A program made the translations under genes and the position numbers. The notes under the pieces are model-generated. The model worked only from the letters and a program-made list of their open reading frames with translations, had not been told where the DNA came from and searched no databases. Shown here piece by piece: positions 45,994 to 57,100 of a stretch of DNA of 64,000 nucleotides. Source of the stretch: UBA4582 sp965657335 (lineage in GTDB: Bacteria; Pseudomonadota; Gammaproteobacteria; Pseudomonadales; Azotimanducaceae); the NCBI GenBank assembly GCA_965657335.1, contig CBFHOH010000007.1:62001-126000 (forward strand). The letters are read 5' to 3'. Each line of letters starts with the position of its first letter. Position 1 is the stretch's first letter.

Positions 45994-47052
45994 GTGCAAC
46001 AGAAAGCTGAATTGCTTCCAAGCTATATTGACCGACCTTCTGCTTGGGTGGGTAGAGATCTGGTAACCCAGCCGGATCGATGGCTGTACACGTTGTCAGA
46101 TGATGATATCGCTGATCTAGAGCAGGCGGCGAGCCACTATCTGGATTTAGACCGTGATATTGGCGAAATGAAACAAGCTGATTTTCCGCTCGCCCGTTTC
46201 GATCAACATCTGGTCGAATTAAGAGAAAAGTTGCTAGAGGGTATTGGCGTTGAGGTTATGCGCGGTCTGCCCACCGGTCGTTATTCGCAGGAGACAGCAG
46301 CTGCGATTTTTTGTGGTATTGGCACTCATCTTGGCAGCGCGAGGTCGCAAAATGCTCGAGGTCATATTTTGGGCCACGTGCGTGATATTGGTGCGGATGT
46401 CTCTGATCCGAATGCGCGGATTTATCAAACCGCTGTGCGCCAGACCTTCCACACGGATTCTACCGATGTAGTAGGTTTGTTGTGTCTCAAAACCGCCAGA
46501 TCGGGTGGCAAGTCACTGTTGGTAAGTGCAGAGACTGTTTATAACGAAATGCAACGAAAGCGCCCCGACCTCGTGCCACGGCTGTTTGATAATGTGGCAA
46601 CTGACAGACGCGGCGAAATACCCCAAGGTGAAAAGGCTTATTTTGAAATACCCGTGCTCAGTTGGCACCGTGAGTTGCTAACGGTGCAGTATCAGCGCCA
46701 GTATATTGATAGTGCCCAGCGATTTTCTGATGCGCCAAAATTGACTGACGAACAGATTGAGGCGCTGGACTATTTCGATGCGTTGGCAAATGATCCAGAA
46801 CTGCACATAGTCATGCAGCTTGAATCTGGTGATATGCAATTTGTCTATAATCATTCTCAGCTACATGATCGTGAAGCTTTTGTCGATTGGCCCGAACCTG
46901 AAAATCGACGGCACCTGCTGAGACTTTGGTTGTCGCTTGAGGGTGACAGACCGCTGCCAACGTGTTTTAAAGCAAGATATGGCTCCATCGAACCCGGTAA
47001 TCGCGGGGGTATTATCACCGAGCAAACTCACCTTCACGCGCCACTCGACTAG
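45994..47052 (+). CDS. TauD/TfdA-type 2-oxoglutarate dioxygenase
   Basis: 352 residues. The iron-binding HxD lies in TFHTDSTDVVG, the distal His in FVYNHSQLHDR and the co-substrate Arg in RRHLLRLWLS. The start is GTG at 45994 with AGGGAT seven bases upstream. Members oxidise taurine, phenoxyacetates and other substrates; specificity cannot be told. Confidence 0.87.
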   Translation: MQQKAELLPSYIDRPSAWVGRDLVTQPDRWLYTLSDDDIADLEQAASHYLDLDRDIGEMKQADFPLARFDQHLVELREKLLEGIGVEVMRGLPTGRYSQETAAAIFCGIGTHLGSARSQNARGHILGHVRDIGADVSDPNARIYQTAVRQTFHTDSTDVVGLLCLKTARSGGKSLLVSAETVYNEMQRKRPDLVPRLFDNVATDRRGEIPQGEKAYFEIPVLSWHRELLTVQYQRQYIDSAQRFSDAPKLTDEQIEALDYFDALANDPELHIVMQLESGDMQFVYNHSQLHDREAFVDWPEPENRRHLLRLWLSLEGDRPLPTCFKARYGSIEPGNRGGIITEQTHLHAPLD

Positions 47053-47106
47053 CCAAAACCCAAAAATTTTGACGTCCAATCAATTCAGGATTTTTTCCTT
47101 CGATGC

Positions 47107-47132
47107 AAGCGAGTGAGATCTCTGACTCGCTT
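47107..47132 (+). terminator. Candidate terminator after the TauD-type gene
   Basis: Perfect 8-pair stem AAGCGAGT / ACTCGCTT around a ten-base loop, followed by TTATTCATT. T-rich tail is weak. Confidence 0.5.
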
Positions 47133-47218
47133 ATTCATTGCGATGACGTGGCTATTTTTGTTCTGTTTTTGATACAGTAACCGAAACAAAGACAAAAATT
47201 CGAATCCGGGGTAAGAAA

Positions 47219-48412
47219 ATGGAAGGGTTGTTCAAAGGTGTGAAAGTAGTTGATGCGGCATCGTTCCTCGCGGGGCCCTGCGCTGCAACTATTATGGCCG
47301 ATTACGGTGCAGACGTCATCAAAGTGGAGCCACTGTCTGGCGATGGACATCGGGGTATTTCGGGCGGTCACCCTTCGGAATGGTCTTGGCAGTTGACCAA
47401 TAGAAACAAGCGCAGTGTTGCTCTGGATATCAATAAACCAGAAGGCTATGAGTTGTTGATAAAGCTGGTTGCGTCGGCGGATGTACTTGTTGTTAATTTC
47501 AGTTCCGGCCAATTGGCTAAATTCAATCTTGAGTGGGAGACGCTGAAAGCGATTAACCCACGCCTTATTTTTGCTCAAATTACTGCGTTTGGAAACAAGG
47601 GGGCGGATGCGAATCGCCGGGCATTTGACCTAACCGGCTGGTTTGCTCGAACGGGCATCCTAAATACGATGCGCAATAAAGGTCAGCCGCCAACAACACC
47701 GGCAGGGGGAGTGGGAGATCATGCGACAGCAATGACTTTGTATGCGGGGATCGTCAGTGCGCTGTATCAGCGAGATAGAACAGGGGAAGGCTGTATGGTG
47801 ACAACTTCGCTAGCGGCGACAGGCACTTGGGCCAATGGATTGCAGTTGCAGGGCACTGTTGCCGGTGAAGATGCTGCGGAACGTCGTGATAAGGAAGATT
47901 GGTCGAACCCGCTTTCGAATGTCTACGAAACAAAAGATGGGCGCTTTATCCTGCTGGCGTTGCAGAACATGAAACGGGATTATCCTAAACTCGTTAAATT
48001 ACTGGAGCACGATGAGTGGTTGGAAGAACCTGAAATGCGATCTATTCGGCCTTTATTTAAAAATCGAATCATGGCTAGGCAACGAATTGCGACAGCGTTT
48101 TTGAAATTTGATACCGACGAGATGCTGGCCAGACTTGAAGAAACGGGCATTGTGCATGAATTGATTGCAAAAAATATCGAAGTAATCGAAGACAAGCAGC
48201 TTATTGAGAATGAAGTGATTATTCCGTACGACTCCGGTAAGCCGCATTGCGATAAGACGTTTGCTACGCCGTTTAGGCTCTCGACGGTCTCGCAAAGAAC
48301 CCCGGTTGGGGCCCCGGAAATTGGCGAACACACCGAACAAGTGCTTGATGAACTAGGACTTGAGCAAGAAGAGATACGCACGCTGAGAGAAAGTGACGTG
48401 GTACGCAGCTAG
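47219..48412 (+). CDS. CaiB/BaiF family III CoA-transferase
   Basis: 397 residues. VVDAASFLAGPCAATIMADYGADVIKVE and AFDLTGWFARTG (the Asp nucleophile) are characteristic. It moves CoA between acids, activating a substrate for beta-oxidation-type breakdown. Followed on the same strand by the DDN-like and PhyH genes. Confidence 0.93.
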   Translation: MEGLFKGVKVVDAASFLAGPCAATIMADYGADVIKVEPLSGDGHRGISGGHPSEWSWQLTNRNKRSVALDINKPEGYELLIKLVASADVLVVNFSSGQLAKFNLEWETLKAINPRLIFAQITAFGNKGADANRRAFDLTGWFARTGILNTMRNKGQPPTTPAGGVGDHATAMTLYAGIVSALYQRDRTGEGCMVTTSLAATGTWANGLQLQGTVAGEDAAERRDKEDWSNPLSNVYETKDGRFILLALQNMKRDYPKLVKLLEHDEWLEEPEMRSIRPLFKNRIMARQRIATAFLKFDTDEMLARLEETGIVHELIAKNIEVIEDKQLIENEVIIPYDSGKPHCDKTFATPFRLSTVSQRTPVGAPEIGEHTEQVLDELGLEQEEIRTLRESDVVRS

Positions 48413-48598
48413 GACAGCGAAGAATGCTTCACTTTCAAAAGCAGCGAGGCCTGTGCAGTTCCCGCTAAATGCGATATGGTTTCCTTAGGCTGGTGTGTCG
48501 GTATCAGGAAAATGAGCGTGTTGTCCATTACGCTTTCTTGCTCAGACATGGCGCAATACAAAAGAAGATGAAAAAACCCAAAAATTAAGGAACATATT

Positions 48599-49042
48599 AT
48601 GGCGAGCCCGGCAGACGTACCCTGGATAGCAGAGCACATCGCGCTCTATCAGACTGATCCCGCAAAAGCACACATGTGGGACTCGACACCGCTAGGGGGC
48701 CCAGGAATATTACCAACTTTGTTGCTCACGACCACCGGGCGTAAGTCAGGTGAACCAAGGCCTTTGCCGCTAATCTATGGCGAGTTGGGTAGTAGTCACG
48801 TGATTATTGCGTCGAAGGGTGGTGCTCCAACCCATCCAAGCTGGTTTGAAAACTTGATGTCGAATCCTGATTGTCATATCCAGGTCGGTGAAAAGAGTCT
48901 GAACGTGCGCGCCCGAATTGTGCCGGACGGCGAGGAACGGGAGAAAATCTGGGACCAGATGGTCGAAATATATTCTCCATATACTGACTATAAAAAAGCA
49001 ACTGATCGTCAAATCCCAGTGGTCGTGCTAGACCCTGTTTAG
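48599..49042 (+). CDS. DDN-like flavin/deazaflavin nitroreductase family protein
   Basis: 147 residues. LLTTTGRKSGEPRPLPLIYG and ASKGGAPTHPSWFENL are signatures of the split-barrel DDN family, best known from F420-dependent actinobacterial enzymes. Whether this host makes F420 is not visible; the protein may use FMN or act otherwise. AAGGAACATATT supplies the ribosome site. Confidence 0.85.
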   Translation: MASPADVPWIAEHIALYQTDPAKAHMWDSTPLGGPGILPTLLLTTTGRKSGEPRPLPLIYGELGSSHVIIASKGGAPTHPSWFENLMSNPDCHIQVGEKSLNVRARIVPDGEEREKIWDQMVEIYSPYTDYKKATDRQIPVVVLDPV

Positions 49043-49132
49043 CGAGGCTAGCTTCATTAATTAATGCGTTCGGCGAGTATCGAGTGCGGCGCGCATCAAT
49101 ACTGTCTGTTGGTTGATAACGGAGGCTTTAAG

Positions 49133-50317
49133 GTGTTAAGTGCAGAGCAACTTGAACAATATGAGCGTGACGGATTCCTAATTCTTCGCAATCAGTTTAG
49201 CGATGCGGAGATGTCAACCCTCGACGCTGTTGTTGATCGTAACCCACCCTTGGATGATGGCAAGCTTGTTGGGGACTGGCCAGCGCCAGGGCGTTACACG
49301 CTGGCAAAGAGTTCATGGTGCGATCCGGATTTTGTGCATTTTGCCGAACATCCGCGGGTCGTAGCAGGTGCAAAAGAACTTCTTAAAGACGATGTGCATC
49401 TGACAGCTTATGTGATGTACGACCGGACCCCAGGAGGCAAAGGCATTCCTGCCCACCACGATTACAAACGGTGGCGACCTGTTGGATCCTCGCTAGAATG
49501 GCTGTTCACGATCATTCCGATGTGCGACTACGATGAGTCTTGCGGTCAGCTGTTTGTTGCGCCCGGCTCGCATCACCTTGACCGCCAGGTAGACAGAGGT
49601 GAAGGGGTGCTCCATATCAATGAAGCAATTCGACCTCGCGAGGAGGATTTTATAGATCCCGGTCTGAAACGCGGCGATTTGCTATTTATGAACATGCATT
49701 TGTGGCACCGTGCCGCTGATAATCATTCGAAGATTCATCGTCGTGGATTGTTTAACAAGTATGCGGCAAAGCACTATCCGCCTGCCACGGGCCACTATGT
49801 TTATTCTGACGCAGTCTACGATTTGATGTCGGATGCAGGCAAAGAGTTGATCGCCGTGCACAGTGACAAGCCAATAGCGACGACCCGGCTTTTATTGCAG
49901 CGAAAACTCGATGATAAATTGCAATTCTTTTTCGTCAGGGACGAAAACAAATTATCGCTACCCGGAGGACCGGTCTACTTTGAAGATGCAATACCTGATT
50001 GGGATATCGGTAATTACATTGGCGCATTGCAGACCAATATTCTAAAGCAAATTCGTTTGGAAACCCCATGGGTGAGTTACGTCGGTGATTACGATGAGGG
50101 TGCCGGACTTTGCAGAGTTTACGCGTACCCGATGAACGCGAACGGTTTTCCCGTTGCTTATCACGAAGGAGAGTGGATTGATGAAGCTGATCTGAGTGAA
50201 AAAATGTTTCAGCACAACTATGAACAGAAAGCTGTGCAGGACTGGTTAGACCCAACAATGGTGCGCGGAAAAGGTCTATCTCAGGCGAAGAGTCGCATTG
50301 ATCAATTTGCCTTCTAA
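49133..50317 (+). CDS. Phytanoyl-CoA dioxygenase family protein (second)
   Basis: 394 residues from GTG at 49133, which has GGAGG seven bases before it; the frame is open back to 49064. It opens LSAEQLEQYERDGFLIL. HxD is in PAHHDYKRW and the distal His in MHLWHRAADNHS. After the oxygenase domain (about residue 270) there is a C-terminal section of about 120 residues without an identified family. Likely hydroxylates a lipid or terpenoid substrate. Confidence 0.85.
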   Translation: MLSAEQLEQYERDGFLILRNQFSDAEMSTLDAVVDRNPPLDDGKLVGDWPAPGRYTLAKSSWCDPDFVHFAEHPRVVAGAKELLKDDVHLTAYVMYDRTPGGKGIPAHHDYKRWRPVGSSLEWLFTIIPMCDYDESCGQLFVAPGSHHLDRQVDRGEGVLHINEAIRPREEDFIDPGLKRGDLLFMNMHLWHRAADNHSKIHRRGLFNKYAAKHYPPATGHYVYSDAVYDLMSDAGKELIAVHSDKPIATTRLLLQRKLDDKLQFFFVRDENKLSLPGGPVYFEDAIPDWDIGNYIGALQTNILKQIRLETPWVSYVGDYDEGAGLCRVYAYPMNANGFPVAYHEGEWIDEADLSEKMFQHNYEQKAVQDWLDPTMVRGKGLSQAKSRIDQFAF

Positions 50318-50343
50318 CGGCGTTAGCACTAGGTGGGTGTTGA

Positions 50344-50372
50344 CACGACAGCCAAGATCAACGGCTGCCGTG
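50344..50372. terminator. Hairpin between convergent PhyH and SDR genes
   Basis: CACGACAGCC / GGCTGCCGTG, nine of ten pairs, nine-base loop. No long T run on the plus side. Probably a shared terminator. Confidence 0.5.
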
Positions 50373-50392
50373 TGTGTCCGTTCTCTTTCTTG

Positions 50393-51289
50393 TTACGACT
50401 GACGACCGGTCTCGCGTGGCTTCGCAGTACCGAGATCCATCAGCGTCTCAGCCTCAGCCTGTAAATCTTCGAACTCAGTACCTACACCAAGATTAATCGG
50501 CTTGTTGACGTACATTTGCGCGCGCGAGTATTTTCCACCCGAGGCGTTGATGACCGCGGCATTAGGGGCATTCTCCGAAGTCATAAATAGCACCGCCGGG
50601 CTAACAAGGCTGGGTGATGATTCGGGAGGAGGATCGTTAGGGTCGATGTCGCGGCCGGGAATGGTAGAAATCATTCTGGTAGCGGCGCCGGGCGCTAGCA
50701 CGTTGGTGCGAATGTTGTTTCGCGCACCCTCAAGCGCAAGCACATTCATCAAACCGAGCATACCCATTTTTGCGGCGCCGTAGTTTGCCTGTCCAAAATT
50801 GCCGTAGATACCTGACCCAGAGCTGGTTAACACAATTCGACCGTACTTCTGTTCATTCATGATTGGCCAAGCAGCGTGTGTAACGTAGGCCGTGCCGTTC
50901 AAATGAACGTTTAAAACGATGTCCCATTCGTCAAGGGACATTTTTTTAAAGGAGCGATCTCGCAGAATGCCCGCGTTGTTCACCAAAATATCGATACGAC
51001 CAAATGCATTCATGCAATCATCGATGATACTTTTCGCCCCTGCGCGATCTGAAACCGAGGCTTTGTTCGCAATAGCTTCGCCGCCCATGGCTTTGATTTC
51101 GTCGACGACGGCATCAGCGGCATCACCTGCACCTGTGCCATCTACACTGCCGCCAAGGTCATTAACAACGACCTTTGCGCCGCGCTTGGCATACTCTAGT
51201 GCATGTGAACGGCCTAAACCGCCGCCGGCACCGGTAATGACGGCTACTTTGCCTTGAAACTCGCTATCGTCGTACTTTCCCATTGTCAT
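50393..51289 (-). CDS. Short-chain dehydrogenase (HSD17B4/3-hydroxyacyl-CoA type)
   Basis: 298 residues. VITGAGGGLGRSHALEYAKRG binds NAD; VVNDLGGSVDGTG is the hallmark of the multifunctional-enzyme-2/HSD17B4 branch; LTSSGSGIYGNFGQANYGAAK carries the Ser-Tyr-Lys triad. Acts on 3-hydroxyacyl-CoA or steroid-like alcohols. ATG at 51283 is an alternative start. Confidence 0.92.
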   Translation of the reverse strand: MTMGKYDDSEFQGKVAVITGAGGGLGRSHALEYAKRGAKVVVNDLGGSVDGTGAGDAADAVVDEIKAMGGEAIANKASVSDRAGAKSIIDDCMNAFGRIDILVNNAGILRDRSFKKMSLDEWDIVLNVHLNGTAYVTHAAWPIMNEQKYGRIVLTSSGSGIYGNFGQANYGAAKMGMLGLMNVLALEGARNNIRTNVLAPGAATRMISTIPGRDIDPNDPPPESSPSLVSPAVLFMTSENAPNAAVINASGGKYSRAQMYVNKPINLGVGTEFEDLQAEAETLMDLGTAKPRETGRQS

Positions 51290-51450
51290 CTCTCCATCAA
51301 TAAAATTATCGTTGTCGCCAGAATAGGGAATATAGGTAGGCCGAGTAAAGCACTAACTGCGCTCTCGATGTGTCCCTCGACGCTCGTGTCGACAATCCGG
51401 ACGCTGACCTGCGGGTGCCAACATGTAGATCACTGATTGGTGCTTGCGTC

Positions 51451-52782
51451 TTAAAGCCCGGGACCGGGCATCATTTTTGAGCCGTCAGTAAATCGTGAGA
51501 ATCTAAATCTATCAAGATTATGTGCGGGTCGATTTCCCATCACCATATTTGCCATCACCTTACCTGCGCCGGGGCCGATACCAAACCCATGACCGGAAAA
51601 GCCTGTGGCGACAAACAAACCAGGGCAATCTGAGATTTCATCCATGACAGGCACGACGTCGGGTGTCACATCAATCATGCCAGCCCAGGCTTCTTCTATC
51701 GGCAGTTCTGACAATTGCGGCAAACGTTTCTTAAGCCCTTTTTTCATCGCTGTAATCGCTTTTTGCGAGGGCGCCGGGTTGAGTATGCGGGTTTGTTCGA
51801 ATGGTGTGATCTCGTCATCGCGCCAACGTCTAACCGGTAATAATCGCTTGATAAGATCATCATGAAATCGCAAGTTAATATATTTAACACTGGCCGAAAG
51901 TGCGGGCAGAAACTTAAAAAAGTGGCGAAAGCTGTCAGCACCTATGAAGTGTTCGTTAGTACTGCTCGAGGCAACGGTATAACCGTTGTCTTGTCTTCGC
52001 CGAATCGCGACCTCACCGACGCTCGCGCAGCCTTGATAAATATCGGGTGCTGGTGCTGTGCGCATGACCGTCGCGCGCACCGTCAGTTGTGGTAGGTTTA
52101 TGCCTAGATTAGCCATAAACACTGATGACCAAGCGCCGCTCGCGCAGACAACGGACTGCGCTTTGACATAGCCATGTTCGGTCACAACGCCAGCCACGTT
52201 GCCGTGCTGCATATCGATTGAGCGCACGGCGCATGCCTCTCTGATCAGGCCGCCTTTTTCGCGTAACCCTTTTGCGAGTGCTGGCACCGCCTTGAATGGC
52301 TCGGCCTGGCCGTCGCTCGCGGTGAATAAGGCGCCTTTCCACTGTCCCGGCTTGTCTTTAAGAAGATCATCGACTTCCGCACCGGACAGTATGCGTGTGT
52401 CCAGCTGATGCTGGTGGGCTGTATCAAGCCATTTTTCGCGATCGGCAAGGTCTTCCTCGGTTGCAGCAACGTTTAACACGCCTTGGCGCTTGAAGCCAAT
52501 ATCGGCGCCCAGTTCTTTCGAAATCAATTCCCATGTGTTGATACTGTCGATCATGATGGGAAGTTCAGCTGGATCACGACTCTGTTGTCTTATCCAACCC
52601 CAGTTACGACTTGATTGTTCACCGGCGACCCGCCCTTTATCGCACACAAGTACTGACACGCCGCTTTTGGCGAGAAACCAAGCGGTTGAAATACCAATAA
52701 CGCCGCCGCCAATAACGACAACATCGACGGCATCGGGTAACGGATCTTGCCACTGGATGGGAGTGCTATCGCTAAATATCAT
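51451..52782 (-). CDS. FAD-dependent amino acid/amine oxidase (DAO fold)
   Basis: 443 residues. VVVIGGGVIGISTAWFLAKSG binds FAD, SSRNWGWIRQQSRD and ATGFSGHGFGIGPGAG are typical of DadA/glycine-oxidase-like enzymes. It oxidises an amine or amino acid. 106 bases downstream of another enzyme of the same fold. Confidence 0.87.
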   Translation of the reverse strand: MIFSDSTPIQWQDPLPDAVDVVVIGGGVIGISTAWFLAKSGVSVLVCDKGRVAGEQSSRNWGWIRQQSRDPAELPIMIDSINTWELISKELGADIGFKRQGVLNVAATEEDLADREKWLDTAHQHQLDTRILSGAEVDDLLKDKPGQWKGALFTASDGQAEPFKAVPALAKGLREKGGLIREACAVRSIDMQHGNVAGVVTEHGYVKAQSVVCASGAWSSVFMANLGINLPQLTVRATVMRTAPAPDIYQGCASVGEVAIRRRQDNGYTVASSSTNEHFIGADSFRHFFKFLPALSASVKYINLRFHDDLIKRLLPVRRWRDDEITPFEQTRILNPAPSQKAITAMKKGLKKRLPQLSELPIEEAWAGMIDVTPDVVPVMDEISDCPGLFVATGFSGHGFGIGPGAGKVMANMVMGNRPAHNLDRFRFSRFTDGSKMMPGPGL

Positions 52783-52888
52783 ATCGTTTCCAGAGCAGGT
52801 TTCTGTTAGCTGTCAGTATATCTGCGTGCTTTGAGATTGCGAGAACGATGTAACGTTACTGCATTTGTGTCGTGTCTGATGCGGACAT

Positions 52889-54187
52889 TCAAATATTCAG
52901 CTGGTCTCGCCATTTGTAGTAAAGCACTGATGGCGCAAGGAACCAGGGGTCGCCGGTATAAAAGGGGCGAGTCTGAAAACGCTGATCGGCAAAGCTTACC
53001 TCGCCACCACTTTGGCCAGACATATTACGACCCATCTTTGCGCCGCAGTAGCTTGCTAGTGAAATACCGGAACCGCAGTAGCCCATCGCATAGTGAATAC
53101 CGTCATGTTCACCGATGTGCGGCAGTGTATCAAAAGTATAAGCGACAAAACCGTGCCAAGAATGAGAGATACGCGTCGTGGCAAGCTGGGGAAATATTTT
53201 ACACATCGCTTTGTGAAGCGCCGGCGCACTGACGGTATCATCTGTTTCTTTCAGCGCGACCCTCCCACCGAACAGCATGCGACGCTTGTCGGGTGAAAGA
53301 CGATAGTAAAAAACCAGCTTGCGCGAGTCGCTCATGACACGATTTTGCGGGGAAAGCTCGTGCGCCACAGCATGACTAAGGGGTTCAGTGGCAATGATAT
53401 AACTGCCAATAGGAATTACACGCCTTCGCTGCCATGGCATTGCCTGGTTTGTATAGCCATTGGTTGCCACTGCAACTTTTGCTGCGCGCACAGAGCCGCG
53501 GGTCGTGTGCACGATAAAAGCAGAACCACTGCGTTCGATGCGTGTAACGGCGGTGTGACCGCACAAGCGTGCGCCGGCTGCGGCAGCTTTTTGTTGCAGC
53601 GAGTCGTGGTATTTGCCCGGGTGCAGCGCGCCATGATCAGGGTATACAACGCCGCCGTGGTAAAAATCTGATCCTATTTCGGTGCGTTGCTCTGCGCGCG
53701 AGACCATGTGCCAATCGACTGCAACCTCGTTCGGCAGCTCCCGCAGGGCGCGGGCGCTTGCCTCGTATGCTGCAGGGTTATGTGCACCGGAAAAACGTCC
53801 TAATCGCTCCCAATCACATGCGAGTGCTTCGTCGGCGATAAATGTGTCGAGGAACTCGAGAGAATCAATGCCATCTTTAAGTATTCGGATAGCTTGTGTT
53901 CGGCCCCATTGAGCACTGAGCTCGGCATAGCTGCCTTTTATGCTGGTAGACACTTGCCCACCATTACGACTGCTGCAACCATAGCCCAACGCGTCAGCAT
54001 CAAGTACTAGCGTGCCAAGTCCCGCTCGAGCAGTCTGAATCGCAGCATGCAAACCCGTGTACCCTGCACCGACCACGACAACATCAATTTCTTTAGGTAA
54101 ATCTAGCTGTTGTTTCTCAGGCCTGGGCGCATCTTCCCACCAAAAGGGCTCGCATTTAAAATCGGCCGTGAAAAGATTGGTTTCCAT
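52889..54187 (-). CDS. FAD-dependent oxidoreductase (gamma-glutamylputrescine oxidase-like)
   Basis: 432 residues. FWWEDAPRP, VVVGAGYTGLHAAIQTARAG and GCSSRNGGQVSTSIKG resemble PuuB/OrdL enzymes. Only 5 bases separate it from the RND permease stop-side neighbour, so it is cotranscribed with the efflux genes, an uncommon pairing. Confidence 0.88.
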   Translation of the reverse strand: METNLFTADFKCEPFWWEDAPRPEKQQLDLPKEIDVVVVGAGYTGLHAAIQTARAGLGTLVLDADALGYGCSSRNGGQVSTSIKGSYAELSAQWGRTQAIRILKDGIDSLEFLDTFIADEALACDWERLGRFSGAHNPAAYEASARALRELPNEVAVDWHMVSRAEQRTEIGSDFYHGGVVYPDHGALHPGKYHDSLQQKAAAAGARLCGHTAVTRIERSGSAFIVHTTRGSVRAAKVAVATNGYTNQAMPWQRRRVIPIGSYIIATEPLSHAVAHELSPQNRVMSDSRKLVFYYRLSPDKRRMLFGGRVALKETDDTVSAPALHKAMCKIFPQLATTRISHSWHGFVAYTFDTLPHIGEHDGIHYAMGYCGSGISLASYCGAKMGRNMSGQSGGEVSFADQRFQTRPFYTGDPWFLAPSVLYYKWRDQLNI

Positions 54188-54192
54188 GATGC

Positions 54193-57100
54193 CTAACCTG
54201 TCTGAGGTATAAGTTCGGGCGTCTCAACCTCGTGCTCTGATGCCAGCGCGAGGTACATACTCGGCAAGATCACAAGGGTAAAAAAGGTGCCTAGCAACAT
54301 CCCTGCGACCAAAATAATGCCAATACTATTGCGCGCCTCAGCACCGGCACCGCTAACTAAAACGAGCGGAAAATGACCGATAACGGTCGCACCGGTAGTC
54401 ATCAGCACGGGTCTTAGCCGAACGCTCGCACCTTGCCTTATCGCTTCTAATTTACTTAACCCGTCGCGTTGTAGCTGGTTAGCGAATTCAACGATAAGTA
54501 TACCGTTCTTAGTTACCAGACCAATCAGCGTAATCAGTCCAATTTGCGAGTAGATGTTCAATGTGGTCCAGCCCAGAAAAGTGAACATAAGCGCGCCGGC
54601 CAGCGCGAGTGGCACTGAACCAAGTAACACAACGAGTGGATCTCTGAACCGGTTGAATAACACGACCAGTACCAGAAATACGAAAGCCAGTGACATACCG
54701 AGCGCGCCGAACAAGGTATTCCCTTCCTGACGAATTTGTCGTGATTCACCAGCATAGTCAATAACATAACCCGGTGGCAAAATTTCTGCGGCAGCCTCTT
54801 CAATGGCACTCAAACCCTGCTCTTTGGTATAAGCTGGAATCATGCCCGCAAACAAGGTGAATGAGTTGCGCTGCTGGAATTTGGTGAGCACTCTCGGACC
54901 GACCTTTTCCTCCAGTGTAGCCAAAGATGAAAACGGCACCAATGCTCCGCTGGGAGTCTGTATCTTCAAGTCCTGCAGTGCATAGATGTCCAGGCGGTCA
55001 GCGTCCTCTAACATGGGTATGACTCGATAGGCTTTACCGTTGAGGTCAAACCGATTAACAAAATTACCTGAGAGATAAGTTGAAAGCTGCCTGCTAACGC
55101 CAGCAACAGTGAGCCCCAAGTCGGCAATCCTGTCTCTGTCGAGTTCAAAGTGCGCTTGAGGAAAGTCAATTTTGAGATTGGTGTCTGCAAACAGGAAGAG
55201 ATTGGTGGCGTACGCAGCTGAGAGCAATTCTTCTGCATAAGGCAGCATTTCTTCTGCGCTAGCGGCGGAAGTGACGACCAATTCAACAGAATACCGTCCG
55301 GCGCTGGGTAAGGAAGGGCTCGAGTTAGGGAATGCTTGCAAACCCGGTACCATCGATAAACGACCGAAGGTTTGCGACATCATATCTAGGGTCGTGAAGT
55401 CTCGCTCCCCCGGATCGACAAACTGTTGACCGCCAATGGCTGATCCTGGGTTAACGATCTGCCACATGTAAGTTGCTTTGGGGAGACTATTCATGACTTC
55501 GACCACGTCGAACATGTGTTCGTGGGTATAGTCGAGTGAGGCCTCCGGCGGTGGTGATGAAATGACAAATATCTCGTTTTGGTCTTCGATCGGTGCCAGT
55601 TCCTGCTGGGACATCATTAGAAATGGAATTGACAGAAACGAGAAGATGAAAGCAAAAGTCAGAATTTGCGGCGTCCACACCAGACTACGAGAAAGCAGTT
55701 GTTCATATCGTATTTGCAAACTGCCGAACCGTGCATTGACCCAGCGAGTCATAGCACCTTCTTGCCCCTTCGCCGGGCTGGCATAAGCGCTCATCACAGG
55801 TGACATGGTTAATGCGATCAAGCCCGATATAAGCACAGCAACAGCCAGCGTAAATGCAAACTCTTTGATCAACACGCCGGTTAAACCGGAAAGAAAACCG
55901 ATAGGCACGTAGACCGCCGCTAAGGTAATTGACATGCCGATGATAGGTGTCAGCAATTGTCTTGAACTTGCAAGCGCCGCCTGTGTGCGGCTCATGCCCT
56001 CGCGCATGAAACGAGACACGTTCTCGACAACAACGATCGCATCATCCACAACCAGACCGACGGATAAAACAATAGCGAGGATTGTCAGCAGATTAAATGA
56101 AAAACCCATGGCCATCATCAACGCCATAGCGCCCAACAGGGAGATGGGTATCGTCACCAGCGGAACCAGTGCGGTGCGAAAAGAACCCATAAAAAGCAAA
56201 ACTACGATGCCGACAAGCAAAACGGTCTCTGCCAGCGTGATGAAAATCTCCTTGATGGCATCGCGCATATATAGCGTGCCGTCAAAACCAATTTCAATTG
56301 ACATGCCATCGGGTAGGGTGAGGTTGACATCGTCTAGCACTGTATAAAGTGTATCGCCTATTTCCAGCTCGTTAGCTCCCGGCAAACCATATACCGCGAG
56401 GAACAAGTTGTCTCTTTGACTCAAGCGAGCAATTTGATCGCCTTCAACCTCTCCTAGCTCAACTCTTGCGACTTCGCCCAAGCGAACAATCGCACCGTCG
56501 ATGTTGCTTATAACTAATTGTTTGAAGTCTTCAGCGGTTTTTAACGTGGCGCTGGTTTGCAGATCGATACGCTGTTGCAGGTTCTCAATGCGGCCGATCG
56601 GCGCAATAACATTGTTGGCATTCAAGGCCTCTCGTACTTGTGCAGCGCTGACGTTGAGATAGTTCAATTTTGAAGGGTCGAGCCATATTCTCATTGCAGG
56701 ATCTCGGCCGCCGGCGACACGGACACGCTGAACACCCGGGATAGAAGAAATAATGGGGACAACGTTACGCGTCATGTAGTCGGCAGTTTCAGAGCGAGAG
56801 CGCCCCTTCATAATCACATCAAGATAGAAAATTGCGGTGTTAGCATCAGCGCGATTGACATTGATGATAGGGTCCTCTGCGCCTGCTGGTAGCTCAAAAC
56901 GAATTTGTCCCAAGCGTGTGTTGAGCTCGGCAAGCGCCAGATTTGCCGGTTCGTTGAGTTTCAACCATGCGGTCACAGTGCTGATGCCCGCAGTGGTGCT
57001 GGACTCTACATAATCTACCCCGGGCACTGTTGCCGCTGCGCGCTCAATTGGATCAGTAACAAACCCCTTAACTGTTTCAGCAGAGGCACCCACGTAAGGT

